Notes under the pieces: generated by a model
Databases searched by the model: none
What the model was told of the DNA's origin: nothing
Seen by the model: only the letters and a program-made list of their open reading frames with translations
From: Anaerolineales bacterium UBA2029
Lineage (GTDB): Bacteria > Chloroflexota > Anaerolineae > Aggregatilineales > Aggregatilineaceae
Length of the DNA: 64,000 nt
Direction of reading: 5' to 3'
NCBI GenBank assembly: GCA_002332795.1
Contig: DDBP01000111.1
Location: forward strand, 12,276 to 76,275
Shown: one piece after another, positions 58,635 to 64,000 of the stretch
Position numbering within the stretch: position 1 is the stretch's first letter
How the letters are laid out: the number at the start of each line of letters is the position of its first letter
Made by a program: the position numbers and the translations under genes

Positions 58635-59519
58635 CTACCCCTTTACCGCGCCCGCCGTCAGGCCTTCGATGATGCGGCGCTGGAAAATCAGCACCAGCAC
58701 CAGCACGGGGACAGTCACGATCACGGTGGCTGCGATGCGGTCCGCGATGGGGATTTCGTAGCCGTAGCCGCCGAAGTTGGCGATGGCCACGGGCACCGTC
58801 TGCGCGCTCTTGCTGACCAGCGTGAAGGTCAGAGCAAACAGGTACTCGTTCCAGGCGGCGATGAAGGCCAGCAGACCCGTGGTCACCAACGCCGGAGCGG
58901 TGAGCGGCACCAGGATGCGCCAGAAGGTCTGAAACGGTGTCGCGCCATCTACCAGCGCGGCCTGTTCGATTTCCGCAGGCAGGCCCTGGAAGAAACTGGT
59001 CAACACCCAGACGGTGAACGGGAGCGTGAAGATCGGGTAGGTGAAAATCAGAGCAGCAGTCGAACCGAAGATGTTGAGGTCGTTGACGATGGCGAACAGG
59101 CCCGACAGGATGGAAATCTGCGGGAACATGGTCATTGCCAGCACGGTATACAGCACGATCATGCGCCCCTTGAATTGCACTCGTCCCAAAGCGTACGCAG
59201 CGAACGATCCCACGACCAGCGAGAACACGACCGTGACGCTGGAGACGAACGACGAGTTCAGCATGGTGCGCATGAAATCGCTATCTTCGAACAGATTCTG
59301 GTAGTTGATCAGTTGCGGGTCTTCTGGCAGATAGCGAGCAGACACCAGCACCTGGGCGTTGGTGCGGAAAGAGATGCTGATAGCATAGGCGAAGGGAGCC
59401 ATCGTATAGAAGGCAATCGCCAGAATCAGGAGCCAGAACAGAGCACGACCAACCAGGTCCGTGATGCGTCTGGGTACGAGAAGAGTCTGCTGAGAGGCGA
59501 TCCCTGGTTTGGCGTTCAT
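58635..59519 (-). CDS. Sugar ABC transporter permease, MalG type
   Basis: 294 residues with six transmembrane helices. The EAA loop, which contacts the ATPase, reads EQAALVDGATPFQTFWRILV. The closing segment RRIIEGLTAGAVKG is typical of carbohydrate importer permeases of the CUT1 type. Its ATG overlaps the stop of the MalF-like gene by four bases, so translation is coupled. No ATPase gene is present in the window, as is common for CUT1 systems sharing one MsmK-like ATPase. Confidence 0.93.
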   Translation of the reverse strand: MNAKPGIASQQTLLVPRRITDLVGRALFWLLILAIAFYTMAPFAYAISISFRTNAQVLVSARYLPEDPQLINYQNLFEDSDFMRTMLNSSFVSSVTVVFSLVVGSFAAYALGRVQFKGRMIVLYTVLAMTMFPQISILSGLFAIVNDLNIFGSTAALIFTYPIFTLPFTVWVLTSFFQGLPAEIEQAALVDGATPFQTFWRILVPLTAPALVTTGLLAFIAAWNEYLFALTFTLVSKSAQTVPVAIANFGGYGYEIPIADRIAATVIVTVPVLVLVLIFQRRIIEGLTAGAVKG

Positions 59520-61420
59520 TCTCGCTCAATCCTCACAAACCTGACATACAGAACGGTGAAGATGAAAATGAGGATGAAGATCATCACGCCCACGGCAGAA
59601 GCGTAGCCGTCAGAACGGGTCAGGACCAAGCGGTTGTAGTTGTATGTAGCCATGGACGGGCGCGTTGTGTCCAACAGCACCTGGAAGACATCGAACACCC
59701 GCAAGGCGTCGAGCGTGCGGAAGATCAGCGCGACAGCGATGGTCGGACGCAGCATCGGCAGGGTGATCGAGAAGAACTGCCGCACCTTCGACGCCCCGTC
59801 AACGGCTGCGGCTTCGTAGAGATCGCCGGGGATCACCTGCAACCCGGCCAGCAGCAGGAGCGCCATGAAGGGGGCCGTCTTCCACACGTCTACCGCGATA
59901 ATGGAGGCCATCCAGGGACCGTTAGCGGAGAACCATTGCTGCGGCTTGGAGATGAGGCCCAGGTCCATCAGCAACTTGTTGAAGATGCCAGTCTGATCTC
60001 CGCGCAAGATCACTGACCACAGGACGGCAGAAACCACTGTCGGGATGGCCCAGGGGACCAGCATTGCGGCTCGCATCAGGCCGCGCCCCTTGAAGCGCGA
60101 ATTCACCGCCATGGCAATAATCAACCCCAGCAACAGTTCCAGGATGACCGAAGCGACTGTGAACTTCAGGGTATTGCCGACGGCGTTGAGGAAAGTCGGG
60201 TCTTTGCCCAGAATGCGCAGACCCTTATCGCCAAACGGCAGAGCCAGGGTGGAGACTTCGCTATAGCGGGCATAGCGTTTGCGTTCGGCGCTGCTCATCT
60301 CGCGTAATTTGTTGCGCTCTTGCTCCTCAACGGATGAGGTCTGCCACACGATGCTGCCGTTGGGCGAGCGGGCACATTTTCCGGAGTCGTCTTTCTTGCA
60401 CTCAACGGTCGTCAGTTTGAAGCTGAGCAGGCGCGTGTAGTTATCGAACCAGATGAGGCGAGCCGGACGATTGGCGCTGAATTCGTCGTCGGTCAGGCTC
60501 TTGATGAAGGTCTGTTCCAGCGGTCGCGCTGCTACCAGAATGAGCACGGTCAGGGTTGGCACCAGCAGCGTCCAGGCGAAGCGTGTCTGCCGCGACATCA
60601 GCGATTCGTCGCCCTCGAAGATTTCGTCAATGACCCGGCTGAGCCAGCGATACGACAGGGCAAACGGTATGATTGCCAGCAAAAAGGGCACAGCGTGACT
60701 GATTGCTTTGCCATAATTGAACGGCGCGTTGCCGACCAGCCCGCCTTTGCCGTTCACCCAAAAAGCCCAGATCGCCCCTACCACCGCTCCGATCATCAAC
60801 CACAGGAAAACGACTATCGCCCACCGCGCCGCGACAATGTCATAGCGCCGTAAGCGATTGCCCAGCCGAATCAGAAGCGCGCCCAGGCCGATCACAACCA
60901 GCGGCACCACAAAGCCAAAACTCTTCAGGTAGGCAATGGTGAGAGTGGGCGCGATATTCTTCGGCACGACCCGTTCTTCCTGAGAGAAAGTGCCGTCTGG
61001 TTTGGGGCGCAGAAAGCCTATCGTGATTTCAAAGTCATCCTCTTCGCGGCTGACATCCTTCTCTTCCAGCCGGGCTTGCACTTCCGCCAGGCTCATGCTA
61101 CGGACATCTTCTCCGTCAATACTCACCAGCCGGTCGCCCTCTTTGATCCCAGACGCCCCTGCCTGACCGCCCTCGATGGGCCGCAGCTCGAAGTACGGTT
61201 CCTCGCCTTCGGGGGATTTGTAGACCACATTGAGGCCCACGCCTGGAACCTCTGGTCCCTGGGTGGCTTCGCGGATGGTGTCGTTGGTGGCGATCGCGTA
61301 GAAGAGATAGGCGAAGGCAAACAGGCCGATGATCATCAACAGGCCGCTGATCAGTTCGACGGCGATCACCTCTTGCTCGCTGGGACGCCGCCGACCTACT
61401 GCGGGCGGGATGAGCGTCAT
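59516..61420 (-). CDS. Sugar ABC transporter permease, MalF type, with an inserted PDZ domain
   Basis: 634 residues, about twice the usual permease size. Order: transmembrane helix (about 22-44), a PDZ-like domain (about 60-152, with GIKEGDRLVSIDGEDVRSMS), helices near 166-188, 200-222 and more, a loop with two cysteines (VECKKDDSGKCARSPN), then the MalF-type core with EAA loop YEAAAVDGASKVRQFFSITL. By helix count the PDZ domain should lie outside the membrane. CUT1 permeases do not normally carry PDZ domains. GGGGAGG precedes the ATG. The reading frame is open throughout with no frameshift sign. Confidence 0.9.
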   Translation of the reverse strand: MTLIPPAVGRRRPSEQEVIAVELISGLLMIIGLFAFAYLFYAIATNDTIREATQGPEVPGVGLNVVYKSPEGEEPYFELRPIEGGQAGASGIKEGDRLVSIDGEDVRSMSLAEVQARLEEKDVSREEDDFEITIGFLRPKPDGTFSQEERVVPKNIAPTLTIAYLKSFGFVVPLVVIGLGALLIRLGNRLRRYDIVAARWAIVVFLWLMIGAVVGAIWAFWVNGKGGLVGNAPFNYGKAISHAVPFLLAIIPFALSYRWLSRVIDEIFEGDESLMSRQTRFAWTLLVPTLTVLILVAARPLEQTFIKSLTDDEFSANRPARLIWFDNYTRLLSFKLTTVECKKDDSGKCARSPNGSIVWQTSSVEEQERNKLREMSSAERKRYARYSEVSTLALPFGDKGLRILGKDPTFLNAVGNTLKFTVASVILELLLGLIIAMAVNSRFKGRGLMRAAMLVPWAIPTVVSAVLWSVILRGDQTGIFNKLLMDLGLISKPQQWFSANGPWMASIIAVDVWKTAPFMALLLLAGLQVIPGDLYEAAAVDGASKVRQFFSITLPMLRPTIAVALIFRTLDALRVFDVFQVLLDTTRPSMATYNYNRLVLTRSDGYASAVGVMIFILIFIFTVLYVRFVRIERE

Positions 61421-61460
61421 TGCACCAGCCTCCCCTCTGATACAACCTCATAAATGCAGA

Positions 61461-61484
61461 CTGGGGGCAACTCTCTGCCCCCAG
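61461..61484 (-). other. Intercistronic hairpin between binding protein and permease genes
   Basis: A perfect 9-bp stem (CTGGGGGCA with TGCCCCCAG, 6-base loop) with no T-run after it on the minus strand. It resembles the stem-loops that let the binding-protein mRNA outlast the permease part. Confidence 0.55.
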
Positions 61485-61532
61485 CCTTGATCAACGATGC
61501 GTCATGTCAGCAGAGCGACCGCTGCGGGCAGC

Positions 61533-62846
61533 CTAGGGAAGCTCAAAGCCCAGGTCCGCCAGGGCCAGTTCCAGCTCCGCCATGGCGGTTGCAGCGTCTG
61601 TCTTGCCGGACAGGATATTGTTGACCGCCGTGTAGTACAGTTCGGAGACGGTGCCGTACTGCGTGCCAGCCACACCGCCCGGACGGGCCGTTGCGAAGTT
61701 GAGCACGTCGCCCGTGTAAGCCAGATAGGGCAGCACCTCAAGCAGTTCCGGATCCTCATACAGGGCGGGCAGCACAGGCGCTTCGCCACGGGCCAGGTGG
61801 AACAGCTTCAGCGCGTCGTAGTCGGTCATCCAGTTGATGAAAGCGACCGACGCTTCGGGGTTGGCCGAGTACTTGGAGACAGACAGGCCCCAGCCGCCCA
61901 GCGTGGCAGCGCTCATGCCCGGTTCCTTGCCCGGCAGCGGAGCTACACTGAACTTGTCCTTGATCACGCTATCTTCGGCCTGCCCCAGGGTGTAGGCATA
62001 ACCCCAGTTGCGCATGAAAGCGGCGTTCCCCGCCTGCCACACAGCGCGTGCGTCCTCTTCCTGGTAATTCACCACATCCGGCGGCACGAAGTCGCCCACC
62101 CAGCTTGCGATCTTGTCGAAGATCTCGATGGTCGCCGGGTCGTTGACCTCGATCACGCCCTCTGGGCTGAGGATGCGACCGCCACCATACGACACCTGCC
62201 ATTCGAGCGCGTCGCAGGTCAGGCCCTCATAGGCCTTGCCCTGGAAGACGAATCCCCAGAAGTCGGGGTTGCCGGCAGCGCGCTCGCCTTCCTGAATGGT
62301 CTTGGCGGCGACAGCCAGTTCGTCCCAGGTCTGCGGCACTTCCAGACCGTACTTCTCCAGCAGATCCGTGCGGTAGTAGAGCATGCCCGATCCAGCGAAC
62401 CAGGGCAGTGCTACCAGACGGCCACCGATGGTATACGCATCAATCAGCGCCGGATAGAAGCGGCTGAGCGCCTCTTCGTCGAGGTATTCGCTGATGTCCA
62501 GCAGGTGCTCGGCGATCAGGCCCGGCCAGGCCACGTCAATCATGAACACGTCCAGTTCCGGACTCTTGGCTGCGAAGAACTGCTGATACTGGGCCAGCGT
62601 GTCGGTCGTACTTTCGGGCCGCTCCACGACCTTGACGGTCACATTGGGGCAGATCTCCGCCATGAACTTCTCGACGATGCTGACATACACTTCGTGCTCA
62701 CCGCCGACCGTGCCGGCGATGAAAGTCAGATTGACCGGCTGGTCAGTGCCGCACCAGACTTCTCCCTGAGCGCCTGCCCCGCCGCGCGGAGCGACGCCGA
62801 CCAGCAGCATGACAATCAACACAAGAACACCAAGACGCTTAAACAT
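61533..62846 (-). CDS. Sugar-binding protein of the ABC importer (family 1)
   Basis: 437 residues. A signal peptide (LGVLVLIVMLLVGVAP) with probable cleavage after GGAGA; no lipobox, so it appears secreted rather than lipid anchored. The mature part shows the family 1 solute-binding pattern: YQQFFAAKSPELDVFMIDVA, LEKYGLEVPQTWDELAVAAK, WQAGNAAFMRNWGYAYTLGQ and MTDYDALKLFHLARGEAPVL. It delivers a sugar, perhaps a disaccharide, to the two permeases encoded after it. AAGGAG and AAAGGAAA precede the ATG. A hairpin lies between it and the MalF gene, likely giving more binding protein than permease. Confidence 0.93.
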   Translation of the reverse strand: MFKRLGVLVLIVMLLVGVAPRGGAGAQGEVWCGTDQPVNLTFIAGTVGGEHEVYVSIVEKFMAEICPNVTVKVVERPESTTDTLAQYQQFFAAKSPELDVFMIDVAWPGLIAEHLLDISEYLDEEALSRFYPALIDAYTIGGRLVALPWFAGSGMLYYRTDLLEKYGLEVPQTWDELAVAAKTIQEGERAAGNPDFWGFVFQGKAYEGLTCDALEWQVSYGGGRILSPEGVIEVNDPATIEIFDKIASWVGDFVPPDVVNYQEEDARAVWQAGNAAFMRNWGYAYTLGQAEDSVIKDKFSVAPLPGKEPGMSAATLGGWGLSVSKYSANPEASVAFINWMTDYDALKLFHLARGEAPVLPALYEDPELLEVLPYLAYTGDVLNFATARPGGVAGTQYGTVSELYYTAVNNILSGKTDAATAMAELELALADLGFELP

Positions 62847-62906
62847 TTTCCTTTGCTCCTTTTAGATCTTGAACTGACAGATAAAAGAGACACGGGAAAC
62901 CTTTTG

Positions 62907-62924
62907 TCTCCCGACGCTGGGAGA
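62907..62924 (-). other. Hairpin in the leader of the sugar-binding protein gene
   Basis: A 6-bp stem (TCTCCC with GGGAGA, 6-base loop) lies about 60 bases before the ATG. Function unknown; it is too short to call a riboswitch. Confidence 0.3.
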
Positions 62925-63033
62925 TACGGACGTTTGTTTGGCTGATTGGCACCTCCTTGGCTGAGATTTCGGCAGGTCTACAAGTCAACTTTACAGATGG
63001 GCAAAGCGGCGTCTAGTTGGTAAGCATCTTTAT

Positions 63034-63062
63034 ATTATACAATCTGGTTGTTCTTTGCAACC
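63034..63062 (-). promoter_or_regulatory. Promoter of the sugar importer with an overlapping inverted repeat
   Basis: On the minus strand a perfect TATAAT (63039-63034) follows a -35-like GGTTGC/TTGCAA (63062-63055) at 15-17 bases. GGTTG (63046-63050) and CAACC (63058-63062) form an inverted repeat with 7 bases between, covering the -35. This is a sensible place for a repressor of sugar uptake. The regulator is not in the window. Confidence 0.5.
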
Positions 63063-63120
63063 TCTCTTAGCAGACAACTTCGCCTGGTGTTTACTGACAG
63101 GGTGTGTGGCGAGGTGCATA

Positions 63121-63723
63121 GTGGTCAATTTCAGCGTGGTAGTTGTCGCTGGCGGCAAGAGTTCGCGCATGGGGCGTGACAAGGCGTTTGTTCCCCTGCA
63201 GGGGAAACCGCTGATCGAGCATGTGCTTGAGCGCACTCGGCCACTCCCTGCCGCGCACATCTTTCTGATCGCCAATCGCCCTGCAGACTACGCCTACCTG
63301 GGTCTGCCCGTGTATCCCGATGTTCTGCCGGAGAAGGGGGCGTTGGGCGGAATCTACTCTGCCCTCACCCATAGCCCTACCGATTACTGTCTGGTAGTGG
63401 CCTGTGATATGCCGTTCCTCAACACCGCGCTGTTGCAGCGCCTGATAAGTCTGTGTGATGAGTCTCCCCAAGAAATGCCCGACGCGATCGTGCCCGTGTT
63501 TGGCGACCGGCCTCAGGGCTTACATGCCGTCTATCGCCGGACGTGCCTGGAACCCATTCTCGAAGACCTTAAGCGCGATCGTCTCAAGGTCATTGGCTTC
63601 TATGAGCGGGTGAAAGTGCGTTACCTGTACCCTGAGGAGTACCGCGATCTCGATCCGCAGGGGCGGTCCTTCCGCAACATCAACACACCCGACGAGCTGC
63701 GCAATGCCGAGAGCGAGAGCTGA
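63121..63723 (+). CDS. mobA: Molybdenum cofactor guanylyltransferase MobA
   Basis: About 200 residues. Attaches GMP to molybdopterin-molybdate to make the MGD cofactor. Motifs: VVAGGKSSRMGRDKAFVPLQ, VLPEKGALGGIYSAL and the metal site VACDMPFLN, then the closing FRNINTPDEL. Start: GTG at 63121 after GAGGTG; an ATG at 63055 would add 22 atypical residues overlapping the divergent promoter. No other molybdopterin genes are near, so it serves enzymes elsewhere. Confidence 0.92.
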   Translation: MVNFSVVVVAGGKSSRMGRDKAFVPLQGKPLIEHVLERTRPLPAAHIFLIANRPADYAYLGLPVYPDVLPEKGALGGIYSALTHSPTDYCLVVACDMPFLNTALLQRLISLCDESPQEMPDAIVPVFGDRPQGLHAVYRRTCLEPILEDLKRDRLKVIGFYERVKVRYLYPEEYRDLDPQGRSFRNINTPDELRNAESES

Positions 63724-63730
63724 GCTGCTC

Positions 63731-64000
63731 TCAGTATAGAATACGGCGTGGACGATACTGAATGGCCTCGGCGATGTGCGTCACCCGAATGACCTCGCTT
63801 CCGTCCAGGTCGGCAATGGTGCGGCTCAGTTTCAGAATACGGTGATAGGCACGCGCGCTGAGTTGCATCTTGCGCAAGGTCGTGTCGAGCAGTTGCTTGG
63901 CCGCTGGCTCCGGCTGGCAGAAGCGCCGGATATCGCTGGCCCCCATGTCAGCGTTGCACTGCAGGCGTGGCTCTTCTTTGAAGCGTTCGTGTTGCAGGGC
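63731..64000 (-). CDS. comM: ComM/YifB-like Mg-chelatase-type AAA ATPase, C-terminal part
   Basis: The last 90 or so residues are visible; the gene continues past 64000. The visible part contains RFKEEPRLQCNADMGASDIR and the C-terminal helical domain LSARAYHRILKLSRTIADLD, ending HIAEAIQYRPR, diagnostic of the ComM/YifB family. ComM is a helicase-like ATPase helping branch migration in natural transformation in studied species. The ATG at 63944-63946 is internal, since conserved family sequence continues upstream of it. It converges with mobA, leaving only a few bases between stops. Confidence 0.9.
   Translation of the reverse strand, partial: ALQHERFKEEPRLQCNADMGASDIRRFCQPEPAAKQLLDTTLRKMQLSARAYHRILKLSRTIADLDGSEVIRVTHIAEAIQYRPRRILY

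Noticed and set aside
61497..62945. 482-codon open frame on the plus strand
   Set aside because: It is the reverse side of the sugar-binding protein gene, which has a clear signal peptide and family motifs.

Overview
The window looks like a chromosomal segment of a moderately high-GC bacterium. I infer a member of the Chloroflexota, probably Anaerolineae-like. The inference rests on the mix of gene families: SARP/BTAD-type regulators with TPR tails, 7TM-GAF-PAS histidine kinases, PTPS-related multi-membrane proteins, an APPQY-type RsmD, TrmFO, and PPC-repeat exported proteins. There is no rRNA operon or 16S sequence to prove it. Promoters follow the ordinary sigma-70 pattern (TTGACA/TATAAT variants) and starts often have GGAG-type ribosome binding sites. 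I see no CRISPR array, insertion sequence or prophage, and most genes are housekeeping.

Layout. 1-2 kb: two tandem PDZ-S41 peptidases, the first cut by the window edge. 2.1-5 kb: a REC-GAF-histidine kinase hybrid and a TPR/membrane protein, convergent. 5.2-12.4 kb: one gene for an exported 2424-residue protein made of about 21 PPC-like beta repeats. 12.5-15 kb: tRNA-Leu(GAG) and the lipid genes plsX-fabF. 15-19 kb: lytic transglycosylase, trmFO, hflX and a small membrane protein. 19.2-25 kb (minus strand): an intact tyrosine recombinase with a dif-like inverted repeat in front, a cobalamin adenosyltransferase, a two-component system and a ribokinase-type sugar kinase. 25.2-30.4 kb: aconitase, a two-gene module of unknown proteins and tRNA-Arg(TCT). 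30.4-35.5 kb: a BTAD regulator divergent from HhH-DUF971-helical protein-hpt-cca. 35.5-40 kb (minus): rsmD, a UroD-like protein, a TPR protein and a large polytopic membrane protein. 40-45 kb: Ser/Thr kinase, ftsH and an M19 dipeptidase. 45-51 kb: acyl-CoA ligase, a catalytically degenerate tyrosine recombinase, rlmI-like methyltransferase, ligA and an SH3-like membrane protein. 52-57 kb: PHP protein, uvrB, dGTPase-like protein and greA. 57-64 kb: an unknown membrane protein, a sugar ABC importer (binding protein and two permeases, no ATPase), mobA and the 3' end of comM.

Genes that plausibly work together: plsX-fabF (phospholipid and fatty acid synthesis), the response regulator and sensor kinase, ligA with rlmI (overlapping), rsmD with its two upstream genes, and the sugar importer. 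The most unusual items are a PDZ domain built into the MalF-type permease, the dif-like site beside a single recombinase gene, a second recombinase-fold protein that has lost its catalytic residues, the giant PPC-repeat protein, and the unknown 525/147-residue gene pair.
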